Source: Epiperipatus broadwayi (Eukaryota; Onychophora; Udeonychophora; Euonychophora; Peripatidae). From it: a stretch of DNA of 64,000 nt. Both the position numbers and the translations under genes were made by a program. The notes under the pieces were generated by a model. The model did not search any database. It was not told the origin of the DNA and worked only from the letters and a program-made list of their open reading frames with translations. Within the stretch, counting starts at the first letter, position 1. Every line of letters begins with the position of its first letter. Shown here in pieces: positions 45,612 through 56,560 of the stretch. The stretch lies in NCBI GenBank assembly GCA_028023455.1, contig JAQFVV010000003.1, positions 3,179,934-3,243,933 on the forward strand, written 5' to 3'.

Positions 45612-48020
45612 ATTGCAAAGTTTAAATGTATTATTGAATATTTATGGGCGTTTTCAATGCATATTTATTTTTAATTTTTTGCTAATTACTGCAATTTAAT
45701 ATTTTAAGCAGTTTTGAATTATAATGTGCATCTTACATCTATTTCCTCATCTTTCATAGGTACTAATAGTATCGTAATAATGTATTTATGTAAGAACAAA
45801 TGCTTTATCGCGATGGTTTTGAAACGCATTTGATATCGTGAGGCAGTTAATATCATGCTAGTGGCCGAATATAGGCATAAATATTTGTTTTATCCTTAGT
45901 GCAAGATAGTTGGAGAAATGTATTGGATGATGATAAATGTTTTATAATTTGTAGCAATACTTAAAGGGGATAGTTATGATAAACTTGTAAAAATACTTCA
46001 TTTTAATTTGTTAAATTAAAATCATTATTTGTTTTAAGTATCTATTGTATTAAATCTTATATTTCATTTATATTGTAAATAAATATTTTTGTTATTATTA
46101 AAATACGTTTTTGTTTTCGTTGCCATTACTATTGGATTCATCAACTAAAAAAAATCTCATAATAATAAAGTGTTATGAGATAGTGTGGAGAGTGGTAGGT
46201 CATGTGATAGTCTGTGCTCATATACCCTATATAATAATAATAAAGTTTATTATTCATTGTTCAATAGTCACATATTAGCATTTCCTTGATTTACTTATCC
46301 ATTTCACTTGCATTGTAATAAGACATATGCTTTTCCTATTTATTTTAAGTGTGTTTTTTTAATGATTTGGGTAACATAAAATGTACCCTTTCTACCTGTT
46401 GCATTACATCATACGTATGCAATTATTATAAATTAGTTTATATTAAGATTATAAACTTAGATGTACTTATGCGCTGGATAAATAAAATAATTATGCATGA
46501 AGAAAATTTTAAATGCTTTAAAGAATGTTTTATATGATAATTATTAATCATCTAAATATTGATATACTCAGTTTTATATATTTGCTTTTCATATTTGATT
46601 GAAGTACAAGATATCAAGAATAAAGTTATAAGATGATATAAAATGTTTTATTTACAACTTAAATAAATATCGCATATGAGAAATTTGGAATAATACCTAG
46701 TTAAATATAATGCTAAATATAATGGGAACCTGAGATACAGCTAAAATATTGAAATTTAAAGTTTTAAGATATCTAAGATTATAGCATGAACCCTGAGAGA
46801 AGTTTCAAACACCATAATTGTAACCTAATAAGAATATTCTATGAAGATAATTATTATTGTTGGTATTATTATTAATTACCTTTATTATCTGAGATTTAAA
46901 TTATATAAGACTAAGTGATTTGAATTTGCGGGTTGTATTTCTCTCTCTACCTCGGACCCGATGGTTAAGTTACAGTGTTAGGGATTTTTGGCTTGCCTAA
47001 TGTGTTATCTTTCGATCGTATATAAGATATAATCTTTTCTTTTGACAATGTATGTAAAATTCATTCTATAATGCTTATTTTGCTAATTATAATACTAATT
47101 AATCACTAATTAATATTTTACCCCGAAGATTATTGTCCATATATGCACACACATATGAGTATATATAATTACAGTATATAACTGTTTAACTACATGTTTT
47201 ATAAGCATACAACAATAAATGTTTACAGATTTGCTGAGATATCAAATTCAACCAATTATTTCAAATGTGAGCTGGATAAAGAATATCACTGACTCATAAA
47301 AAAAATATGTTTGAAAAATTGATAAAAGAAGTTTGTTTAACAGATTTTCAATTAAACTTAAGTAATCATTTTCAAAATATATTGTCACATTTAAGAAAGT
47401 GGTTTTGATCTAATCTTCCCCTAAGAAATAGCATTCAAATTATTCATCTTACGCCTTTTCTTCAATCTCATTCACAAAGTTATTCTGTCAAATATTTTTA
47501 TCTATTCTTCTCAAAAGGTAAATAATTAATTAGATGTGCGACATCTCCCTTATGATAATTAAGACAGCACTACATTTCAATATTCATGTTTTTTATTTTA
47601 TGACTAAATCATCAACATTATCTGATGAATCTAAATTATCTTGAGATCTTTACCCCAAAGTAAGAATTTCTAGATATCTACTTTTTGACCATATATTTAG
47701 GTAATTTGTCTATGAGCTATCTATCTTTAATAAAAACCATGTTACTTGGAAATTCTCATCTATCTAAAAAAAATTCCAAAATCTATTCAAATTCCAAATC
47801 ATGGAAAAGGCAGACCTATACGCTTTAACTTTGATAATTTCCTCTGATCCTTACTCAGCTTGGAAATTGTTGTGCCAAAAAAAAGGCAGACATAATATAT
47901 ACATATACAGTTGTATTGCTTTTTTTTTTTTTTGGGGGGGGGGATATGCTTATGAACTTGAGTTTGAAATTTTATTTACTCAATCTCCCTCCTCCTTTGA
48001 TTATGATATAATGATATAAA
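45612..48020. other. AT-rich DNA; one family C fragment
   Basis: Apart from a family C outer segment at 46170-46230 (GAGATAGTGTGGAGAGTGG, then GTCTGTGCTCATATACCCT) and a poly-T/poly-G run at 47922-47943, nothing was recognised. Confidence 0.5.
46170..46230 (+). repeat. family C outer segment, isolated
   Basis: Matches the outer part of the palindrome arms at 20704-21463, without a ribozyme motif. Confidence 0.6.
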
Positions 48021-48027
48021 TGATATG

Positions 48028-48112
48028 TTTTCCTGAAGGTTTGTGATGATGGTATTTTAATTGTATTTATTTACTGGACTATTTCCAGCAACTAATATTA
48101 GGTATTAAATGT
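48028..48112 (-). repeat. 3' tail of SINE family 2
   Basis: Shares CCTGAAGGTTTGTGATGA and the GGACTATTTCCA region with the SINE tail at 49518-49600. It is joined directly to the family B array. Confidence 0.55.
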
Positions 48113-48220
48113 CTTATAATAGGCAAAACTCTCTCCATACACTAATGCCACTCTAAGCAAGACAGAGTAATCAATAGATGCCAGAAGGCTTGTGCATAAA
48201 ATCCTATCTAGTGCTTACTC

Positions 48221-48279
48221 ATCCAATATTCCCAAACTAGTTTCTGGCTTATGGCCTTCGTCAGTGAGGAGCCTTGGAT
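48221..48279 (-). ncRNA. type I hammerhead ribozyme motif, family B, intact core
   Basis: On the minus strand: outer stem I ATCCAA (48279-48274) with TTGGAT (48226-48221); inner stem CUCA/UGGG; core CUGACGA (position 7 is free to vary); stem II GGC-CAUAA-GCC; GAAA; palindromic stem III ACUAGU; U at position 17, a permitted but slower cut-site base. Confidence 0.7.
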
Positions 48280-48659
48280 CTGAGAGCACTGCACCTAGAT
48301 CTTAGGATCTAATGCAACCCTCCAGCAGCCACCTTTTAACTTTATATAACTACTAAACTATGAGAATAAAATTGAAAACATGCAGATATTTTCAATCTAA
48401 GCTCAATAGCTCAAATAGTCATATGGGTCTGAACTCAATTCAGCACCCATACATTTTGGTGTCTTTGGCTCTTTTACAACCTTAGCCACCACCTTCCTAT
48501 AAGGCAGGATTGGTATTAAACCTTAAAACATCACCTGATCACACTATCTTCCATGCTTGCTCATAACTGTTGTTATAATAGGCAAAACTATCTCCATACA
48601 GTAGTGCCACTCTAAGCAAGACAGAGTAATCAATAAATGCCAGAAGGCTTGTGCATAAA

Positions 48660-48735
48660 ATCCTTATCTAGTGCTTACTCATCCAATATCTCCAAACTAG
48701 TTTCTGACTTATGGCTTTGGATCTGAGAGCTGCTG
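48660..48735 (-). ncRNA. hammerhead motif, family B, core deleted
   Basis: GAAACTAGTTTGG is kept on the minus strand, but the CUGANGA strand and part of stem II are missing through a deletion of about 20 bases. Confidence 0.6.
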
Positions 48736-48774
48736 AAGGGCTGCATTAGATCCTAAGATCTAGGTGCAGTGCTC

Positions 48775-48840
48775 TCAGAGCCAAGGCCCCTCACTGACAA
48801 AGGCCATAAGCCAGAAACTAGTTTGGGAATGTTGGATGAG
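48775..48840 (+). ncRNA. hammerhead motif, family B, inverted copy, G8 to A
   Basis: The core reads CUGACAA; stem II GGC-CAUAA-GCC, GAAA and ACUAGU are kept. Predicted inactive. Confidence 0.6.
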
Positions 48841-49012
48841 TAGGCACTAGATAGGGATTTTATGCACAAGCCTTCTGGCATCCATTGATTACTCTATCTT
48901 GCTTAGAGTGGCACTGCGGTATGGAGAGAGTTTTGCCTATTATAACAACAGTTATAAGCAAGCATGGAAGATAATGATCATGTGATGTTTTAAGGTATTG
49001 AATGTCTTTAGA

Positions 49013-49218
49013 AAACTTTAACTTTATTTAAATATTCCAATTACATTCAATTATTAGTAATAATACACAGATTAGTATATGTGAGGTATTATTCTAATCT
49101 TTCTGCAGATGTTGCTGGCCTGGCCAGTGACAGTACTAGCACAGGAATCAAACCTAGACCCTTAAACTCTTGAATAGTGAATTTTAAGGTAATACTCTAA
49201 CCAACTGAGATACTCTTC
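49013..49218 (-). mobile_element. tRNA-derived SINE family 2, minus copy
   Basis: Read on the minus strand from 49218: TATCTCAGTTGGTTAGAGTA (A box, close to that of a normal tRNA), then GGTTTGATTCC (B box), TAGTACTGTCACTGGCC and the A/T-rich body and tail down to 49013. It lies head to head with a plus copy. Confidence 0.75.
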
Positions 49219-49470
49219 AAAATTCAATATTCAAGAATCTAAGGATCCAGGTTTGATTCACATGCTAGTATTGTCACTGGTCAGGTCAGCAACACTCGAA
49301 GAAAAGAGAACAATATTTCTTAAAATATTGTACATAGACTAACATGTGTGTTATTATTAACAGTTGAATGTAAATGGAATATTTAAATAAATTTTTCTAA
49401 AGACATCCAATACTTAATATAAGATGATGGAAATAGTCCAATATATAAATATAATTGGTATAGATATTTG
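49216..49470 (+). mobile_element. tRNA-derived SINE family 2, plus copy lacking the A box
   Basis: Starts at AATTCAATATTCAAGAATCT, has the B box GGTTTGATTCA, then TAGTATTGTCACTGGTCAGG, the body (GACTAACATGTGTGTTATTA) and the tail GATGATGGAAATAGTCCAA. The tRNA-like head is missing where it meets the minus copy. Confidence 0.7.
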
Positions 49471-49517
49471 AAATATAAAGACCAAAAATTGATTAGATAC
49501 AATTTACAACATTGTAT

Positions 49518-49795
49518 TTTCCTGAAGGTTTGTGATGAAAGTATTTTAATTGTATTTGTATATTGGATTATTTCCACCATATAATACTGAGTATTGTATG
49601 CCTTTAAAAAAATTAAACTTTATTTAAATTTTCCAATTACATTAAACTATTAGTAATAGCACACAGATCAGTATATGTGCAATGTGTTGGCTGACCAGTG
49701 ACAGTACTAGCATGGGAGTTGAACCTGGATCCTTAGATTCTTGAATATTGAATTTTAAGGGAAAGTTCACTGAGCCATCCTGCCAAAAGCAATAG
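49518..49795 (-). mobile_element. tRNA-derived SINE family 2, full-length minus copy
   Basis: Head at about 49793 on the minus strand: GGATGGCTCAGTGAAC (A box), B box GGTTCAACTCC, GTACTGTCACTGGTCAGC, body and tail to CCTTCAGGAAAATAC near 49518. Length about 275 bp. Confidence 0.75.
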
Positions 49796-49814
49796 CCAGT
49801 AGAAATTATTTTCC

Positions 49815-51345
49815 CTGCTAACAAAGGCAATGCAAAGTTGTAATGGATAACTCTTCACAGCAGAACAATACAGAAAAGTGATGCAAAGTATGTGATGCCA
49901 AGTACAGAACAAAATTATAAGTGTTATTTGAAAAGCATCATAGGTACTGAAGTGATTTAGACAAAAGTAAACTAATATCATATTTCAGCAAAATTCCTCA
50001 TCTTTATGGTCTACCTAAAATCCATAAGGATCATGTCCCATTAAGATATATTGTTACTTCTATAAATTCACCTTGATAAAATTTGTCAAGATTTCTTCTC
50101 AAAGTTCTTAATCCTTTGACATACAAGACTAAGTCTTTTGGCAGGGATTCAAGATAGAATTAATCAAAAACATGAAAATTGAAAGAATTAACATACTAAT
50201 AGTAAGCTTTGATGTGGAAAGTTTATTCACAAATGTACGGTGTGAAAAAGTATTGTTTATTGTAAAAAAAAAAAAAGATTAAATTGCGAGAAACCAGAAC
50301 AACTCTTCCTGTTGTTAGTACAATGAAACTATTAACATTCTGCATAACAACAATCTACTTTCAGTATAACACAGAATTCTTCCAACAAGGAATGATTATG
50401 GGCTCACCATTGCCACTCTTGATTAGCAATATTTGCATGGAAGAACTTGGAAATCACAGCCATAAAAATTGCTCCATCTAAGGTTTGACTTCACCCTGTT
50501 GATGATACATTTGTTGTATGGTCACATGGTGAAATACTACACAAACATTCTGGAAACTTATCAACAACATATCTCTTCATTTAAATTCACAATAGAATCA
50601 GAACAAGAACAAAAATTGGCATTCTTAGTTGTTCTTGTGACAAGACTTCCTCATGGCAAAATCAAAACTGCACTTTACAGAGAACCCACACATACAAAAA
50701 AATACTTAGCTTATACATCCAATCATGCTAGAGTGCAAAACATGGAATTATAATATCACTATGAAACAGAGCAAAAGAATTTTGTTCAGAAACCAGTGAT
50801 TTAAAAAAAGAAAAGATCTATACAGAACAAATCCTGATGAAAAATGATCTTCAACTATTTTTAAGAAAACTTAAAAGATAACAAAAAGAACCATCAAATG
50901 AAAATACAATTATTGTTACTGTAGTGTATACACATATACCAAAAATAGCAGACAAATTAAGGAAAATCCGCAATCAGTATAACATCAGAACAGCTTTCCA
51001 GAACCATACCATATCATGAGGATTATTAATGTCAACAAAACCTAAACTTGAAATGCTGAAAAGCAAAAACTGCATCTATGAAATATCAAGAATATGGAAG
51101 AATGTATATTGGTGAGACCAGTCACTCTATTAAAAACTGATTGCAAGAGCTCAAACTGATGATTAAAAGAGAGAAAACAGATGTGACTAAGGTAGCAGAC
51201 AATTTATGTACCAATGAACATATAATAAATTGGGAAAATATAAAAATATTGGATACAGAGGAAAAGATGCAAAGGAAAAAATTCAAAGAAGCTGTTCACA
51301 TGACAATAGTGAATAAACCCAAAAGTTAATCTAGTATGACTATAC
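49815..51345 (+). pseudogene. Penelope-like element (PLE 2): RT and GIY-YIG remnant, broken
   Basis: A PLE protein in several shifted frames. RT start near 50000-50075: HLYGLPKIHKDHVPLRYIV, the PLE hallmark. 50284-50481: TEFFQQGMIMGSPLPLLISN, the motif B region. At 50488-50530 a shifted frame gives HPVDDTFVVWSHGE, so the two catalytic aspartates of motif C survive although the Tyr is changed. 50469-50753 continues with FKFTIESEQEQKLAFL and TALYREPTHTKKYLAYTSNH. Near 51000-51130 the GIY-YIG endonuclease is recognisable (YNIRTAFQNH upstream, then CIYEI and MYIGETSHS in shifted frames), and ENIKILDTEEKMQRKKFKEA ends it. It is preceded by the family B hammerhead array (48113-48985) with SINE insertions between. 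Confidence 0.85.
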
Positions 51346-51442
51346 ATAATATATGGAAACCACTAATCAACTCTGCTCTTAGGAAAAAGTGAAGAAATCA
51401 GGAGGAGCCTCATAGATAAACATGAAATTTCTGACAGTTGCC

Positions 51443-51690
51443 TTTGGCGGGATGACTCAATAGGTTAGAGTGTAATTATAAAATTCAAATATTCAAGAAT
51501 CTAAGAGTCCAGGTTCGATTCCCATGCTAGTACTGTCACTAGTCACGCCAGCAACATTTGAAAATGAGAGGAGAATAATACCTCTCGAAACGTTATGCAG
51601 AGGAAAATTTAAATAAAGAATTTTTCTAGTGATATTAAATACTTAATATTAGATGATGGAAATAGTCCAATACATAAATACAATTTAACA
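51443..51690 (+). mobile_element. tRNA-derived SINE family 2, best-preserved copy
   Basis: Head GGCGGGATGACTCAATAGGT (A-box region), B box GGTTCGATTCC at 51513-51523, then TAGTACTGTCACTAGTCACG, body and tail ending AATAGTCCAATACATAAATA. The B box is perfect; the A box has one or two changes. No target duplication was found. Confidence 0.8.
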
Positions 51691-52980
51691 GCTTTATTAG
51701 CTTCAAGCATAAAGTCAAACGATCGGTTTGACACATAAATTATAACATCTTTATCATTAAAAGTAAAAGGTATATAGTCAGAGCATTGGCATTTAGAATA
51801 AAAACCTAATTGGAATCTTTGATCACCACTTTAAACATTTATTTCTTAAATCAATATATGATAGTTTGCTAGGCTGGCTGAATATCTGTTAACAAAAAGA
51901 ATCTTAGCTATCTGGTATTTATTTATTTTTTAAAATTCCAAGATCCATCCTTGATCTACTGATAATTACATTGTTTATAGTTATTTAAAAATGGATTAAG
52001 CATTACGAAATTGACCTTGTGGTAGACTAGTTGATTCAAGACCTAAATATCAATGGATAACATTATATTTCTATTACTTCCGGTGCTCGAATACCATATG
52101 ACCTCCCAAGTCACTAATCATTACTTAGTCATGAAATTATGAAAAAATCCTCTTTTTTGAATATTTAATTATAATATCTAATCGTAGAAACTTTTAAAAA
52201 TCTACATATGCAAAATCATTTACATAATGATTTTAATTAAATTTTTCCAAGTAAGTTTTATTTGACTGTTTTACAAATATTGAACTATCACATTTAATTT
52301 GTTTAAATACCTATTTATACGAAAACTTTCACTCTAATTTGCTAAGAATGCTGGGATTACAAAAAAATCAAAGCCCGATTAATTACTCGACAATGATGTT
52401 GTGTGTGAATCGGTTAATTAATTATAAATGCACATTAAATATTAAAAAACAAATCGATAATGTAGGCGAATATCTATAAAAAAAATATCCTTCGAAATTT
52501 AAAAATAACACCTAAACAATTATTACCATAGTAAAGGTGTTTTGTTTTTGACTTTCTTTTTTATTACTTAAGATTATTTTTTGATATTAAGTTTTATGTA
52601 ATTTTTTTTTACTTTCTAGTTGAAATTTACAATTAATTAAGAGATATTTTATTTATTATGTAATGCAAACATTGGATTCGCCCTCCTTTCCCAGTTTACT
52701 TATTAAACAAAAAAAAATTACTTTTATGCAAACTTTTACTGAAATTATAGATTAAATATATATAAATCACAATATTCTCCCCCTCAGATACACACGCACA
52801 ATCTATCACGGTATAACTTAGTCGATGAGCAGAAGCAAAAAAGATAAATGAATTTATAAAAGAATAAGAAAAAGGGTTATTGATTTTGTTTTGAAATAAG
52901 TTTTTTAGCACAGGAGGAAAAATCTTCAATGTTAATTTTATTATTATATTATACTTTGTAAATATACGTATATTCTCTGT
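51691..52980. other. no feature seen
   Basis: AT-rich DNA without recognised genes or repeats. Confidence 0.5.
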
Positions 52981-52998
52981 AGAAAGCAAATAGAAATA

Positions 52999-53103
52999 GT
53001 CTTGCATTGGTGGTCGAGAGGTCAGCGCGACTGCCTTGCACTTGCAGGCGGTTGCCCGGGTTGCGGGTTCGCGTCCCGGCCGATGCTATGACACTTTAAA
53101 AAA
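52999..53103 (+). mobile_element. tRNA-derived SINE family 1, young copy with 16-bp target duplication
   Basis: A 105-bp insertion flanked by a perfect direct repeat AAAGCAAATAGAAATA (52983-52998 and 53104-53119). The body is far more GC-rich than its surroundings and folds like a tRNA: acceptor-like stem GCATTGG (53004-53010) with CCGATGC (53080-53086), A box TGGTCGAGAGG (53011-53021), B box GGTTCGCGTCC (53066-53076), and a long variable region as in class II tRNAs. It ends in a short A tail. No SINE body is present beyond the tRNA-like part, so this is among the shortest SINE forms. It is not a functional tRNA gene: the anticodon arm is mismatched and it has a transposition scar. Confidence 0.9.
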
Positions 53104-53119
53104 AAAGCAAATAGAAATA

Positions 53120-53900
53120 AACAGGCGTCAGTGTGCCGTTAATTATTATCAGTGGCTTGTCAATGAATGAACATGCATAAAATATCTTTACTGTGAAAGA
53201 GAGATCTCATTGCCATAAAAGATAAAACCTTGTTACCATGGTTTAATGCAATGAGGAGATGAGCTTCCCCCCACCCTCCCCATTATGCTAAACTTTACAT
53301 TATAATAAATACATCATATATATTTAAATGGTAGCAGAATAAAAGTAAACTATAAAATTTGGTGCCCATAAGAATGCCAATTTTACCACCATTGGATATA
53401 GCTGTACATATTATATTACACTCATATTTTGTTAATGATCAACTCATTAACACTCATCTGATTGGCCCAATTGAATCTGGAATATTTACTCTCAGAGTAG
53501 TTAAGAACAGCTAATAGACATCTATATATAAATCATAACTTGGATTATTTATGGGTTGACTACCTAAAAAAAATTCTAGCTTTTTTTTCAAATCCCCAGA
53601 GCAGAGAAAAACATTAAAATGAGAAATGATGGGCATTATGCTTTAAAATCAGTATTGGTTATCTGCTATCAGGCAAGCCCAACTAAATCAGTTTCTTATT
53701 CCCTCAACATAACATCTCTTGCTCACTTCTTCAAACATTCAAAAGCGTATTAATTACTATAAACTCAAATAAAGTGATGTTTAAGTATCAAAACAACAAT
53801 TTTATTAGAGTAATTGCATTAATAATTTTTTTTTTCATTTTTTTGTTTTGAAAGTCATAAAGTGATTCTCCAGCCACTCTAACTATATTTACAACTTTAG
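53120..53900. other. no feature seen
   Basis: AT-rich; a C-rich patch at 53266-53281; no genes recognised. Confidence 0.5.
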
Positions 53901-53908
53901 ACTTAAGA

Positions 53909-54385
53909 CAAGGGTGGGCAAATAGCAGCCCGAGGGCCATGTGCGGCCCACTAAGAGTTTTTATGCGGCCTGCCAAGACAATCAGAAAAATCTGCTTTGA
54001 ACTGAGATTTCCTTCCCATGCACAACCGAAGATTTGTCTCGTATTTTCCACTAGGATGGCCAGGTCAATACACATGTGCAGTGCTTTTCCAATTGATCTG
54101 GTTAATTTCAATTTTGTTTTTGCATTAGCAAATATATACATTTCCAACTTTAGTGAAACTATGAACCTTCCGAAAAAATGTAAAATTGGTGATGAATGTC
54201 ATGTGTTCAATGAAGAATGGACAAATAAATATCTCTTTGGTAATACAGAGAATAAAGCAGTGTGTTTAGTGTTTCATGGAAAAAAGGTGTGGCCCTCCGC
54301 TAACCTTCACTTCCACAAAATGGCCCCTGATGCAGCCCTCCACCAACCTCTGCATCCCCCATGCCAAAACAATTGCCCACTCCTG
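53909..54385 (+). mobile_element. non-autonomous hAT transposon with perfect 8-bp target duplication
   Basis: Both sides carry ACTTAAGA (53901-53908 and 54386-54393), the 8-bp duplication that defines hAT insertions. Terminal inverted repeats start CAAGGGTGGGCAAA on the left and, complemented, CAGGAGTGGGCAAT on the right. The 477-bp interior keeps the start of a transposase gene but not its catalytic domain. The left end also has GGCCATGTGCGGCCCA-like sequence typical of Charlie-type hAT ends. It is a deletion derivative needing a transposase from elsewhere. Confidence 0.9.
54161..54300 (+). pseudogene. hAT transposase N-terminal fragment
   Basis: From ATG at 54161 the frame reads MNLPKKCKIGDECHVFNEEW and then TNKYLFGNTENKAVCLVFHG. 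This is the start pattern of Charlie-type hAT transposases and of the host genes derived from them (ZBED/SCAND3/GTF2IRD2-like), where a Lys-rich start and an F-N-E-E-W-T-like motif precede a BED-type zinc finger. The zinc finger is cut short after the first cysteine region, and the frame runs into the right end of the element. The open frame extends upstream to 53939, but that part is terminal non-coding sequence. Confidence 0.75.
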
Positions 54386-54393
54386 ACTTAAGA

Positions 54394-56200
54394 GTATTGC
54401 AAGCATCACATAAAAATACAATGTCCATTCTCTGTTTTATCTCAAAATTACATTTAAATAAATTATTCCAAAATCAACAATATATTTTCAATCCAATTCT
54501 CTTTTACCATACTTACATTTAAATAGGTCATTCTTATTCCAAAATCAACAATATATTTCTAAAAACCCTGATCCCTCTTTTTCATTTATTCTGCATGGAT
54601 TCCTCATCATATCCCTTGCTTCTAAGAAGAAACTCAAAAATAAATAATTTTTTAAGCCTTGTTTCTTCTCAATAAATAACCATTTTCACTCTTTTTAAAT
54701 TCCTCAGTAATAATAGCCAGATTGATCCAACTAACATTTTTACTCTTTTCAATCTACATTAAATCAATTGGCTTTCTTTTCTTTTGTTAATATTTCAAAT
54801 TTCTCCTCATAAATCTAAATTCCAGAGAAAATTATAAACATCTTAATCAATCACAAAATAATTTGGTTCTTTGATAAAAGGCAAGTTCATCTTTATTATT
54901 TTCATTTAAATTTCTCTCCCACTTTCTTGATCTTCAGTTAAGACGATGTTTTTATTTTTTTAATATTCTTCCCTCATAAGAAAACCATACATTTATTAAT
55001 ATTTATAATAGTATTGCACTTAATCTATCTGTCTAGATATTAGAAGTCTTTGAAAGAATGCAAAGTATTAATGCAAAGGTAAAAACTTTAAATAATATTT
55101 GAAAAATATCATTTGATAAGATGTTTGTTTGTTTAAATGAAAGACTCTATAATCTATTGTACATTAAACTCATGTATCATTTTTGGTAGAAATTTTTTTT
55201 CAGATTTAGTATGAATTTTAGACTATGAAAACTACTATTAAATCTCAATAGTGTTTTTTTTAGAAAAACAAACAAACAGAAATATCATGTGAAATTAAAT
55301 CTAGAGTTTGAAGTTAAGAAATGAAGATTGGATGGAAGAATGCCTTGCTTAAAATTCTGCTCTAAGAAAGGCTAAGTAATTAGCAGTAAAATATAACTAA
55401 GCAATAATACTTGAACATTGAGTATGATAGTTAATAACAGCCTTTAACACAATTATTAATTTAATATCTCAATGTTTGGAATGCACTAAAACTGTGTGCC
55501 TTGGTATAATGTTAGAGTGGCAAACTCTGAAACGAAGATCCACAAATCCCAGTTCCAGGTGTTATCACCTCCTATGTTCTTATTTATGAATTACTAAACA
55601 TAAATTAATCTCTTTTTTAATGTTTAGATTTGCATCACATACTTTGAGTAACTTCTACATCAATCTTCTTATTTGAAATCTTAACAGAGCAATGATTATA
55701 TTTTATTATACAATTTATATCTTAATGATAAAAAGCCCTTATTAAATTTGTGGTATGGTGTGCATTTTAATTCAGTTACAGGACAACAGAATCAAAGACT
55801 GATTCTTGGCTATGAAAAGAAATAAAATTTTCAGCTTGATCAGTTGAGTGAAATTGTTACAATAATTCCATTGCTTAAGTGCTCAAATGTCATATGACTT
55901 TTGAATAACAGTCCATAATGATTACATAATTTATATAATAACATTAAATGTCAAAAGTTAAACTAAAAAAAAAAAAAAGATTAAACAATACCAACTACTT
56001 AACTTCTAGTCAAATTTGTAATTAGCAAAGAATCTTATTATGTTAAAACAAATATAAAATTAAAATAAAATGAAAACCCAGTTAACATTTAAACATCCAT
56101 ACCATCTTACTCACAATTTATGTTACATTCCCAACTACCCATGCATGATGTGATTAATAAACTATGATAAGGATGTAGCTTGCAAATGTTGATCAAATTT
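54394..56200. other. no gene recognised
   Basis: AT-rich. A short stretch at 55500-55560 (TTGGTATAATGTTAGAGTGG and a weak B-box-like AGTTCCAGGTG) recalls a decayed tRNA-like head, but is too degraded to call. Confidence 0.5.
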
Positions 56201-56439
56201 AATGTTTGATAGAAAATCTATTGTCTAGTTATCTTAATCTCCCTACAGACAGAGAAATTAGCATACATGCATATACATTAGTGAGACATATTACAGCCTT
56301 ATATAAATATCAAGTAGTGAATAAACATCCAATCAGTGCTACTATAGATACAGTAAACAAAGTATCCCATGACATTCTTACCTTTTTAAGATCTGGGACT
56401 AAGAATAGTAGTAACTCACTCTATTCATTCTATTCAGGA

Positions 56440-56560
56440 GTCATCTACTGTAACATTAAGTAATTAGTAGGTACTAGGGAATAAAACTTTTTCCACATCT
56501 TGAGACTATTTTCTGGCTGTTGGTCATCTTTAGTAAAGAGAATGATTTCTCAAGCATACA
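56440..56560 (-). repeat. decayed family B-like hammerhead fragment
   Basis: The minus strand reads CUAAAGAUGACCAACAGCC, then AGAAAAUAGUCUCAAG, parallel to the family B CUGAUGA-stem II-GAAACUAGUCUGG order, but with G5 lost and stems disrupted. Confidence 0.4.

Larger units (their letters stand above)
48113..48985 (-). repeat. family B hammerhead array 5' of PLE 2
   Basis: Unit 1 spans about 48113-48525, a truncated second direct unit 48526-48735, and an inverted unit 48741-48985. Landmarks are CAAAACTCTCTCCATACA at unit edges, ATCACCTGATCAC near 48528 and GATCATGTGATG at the inverted end. Same plan as 5592-6545. The array is followed by about 0.8 kb of SINE copies and then by PLE 2 coding remnants on the plus strand, so it lies on the 5' side of that element. 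Confidence 0.8.

Noticed and set aside
52999-53103. Functional tRNA gene
   Set aside because: Although A and B boxes and an acceptor-like stem are present, the anticodon arm is mismatched, and the target duplication plus A tail show a SINE insertion.
55490-55580. Another tRNA-derived SINE head
   Set aside because: The B-box-like word is poor and no body or tail matches the two SINE families.
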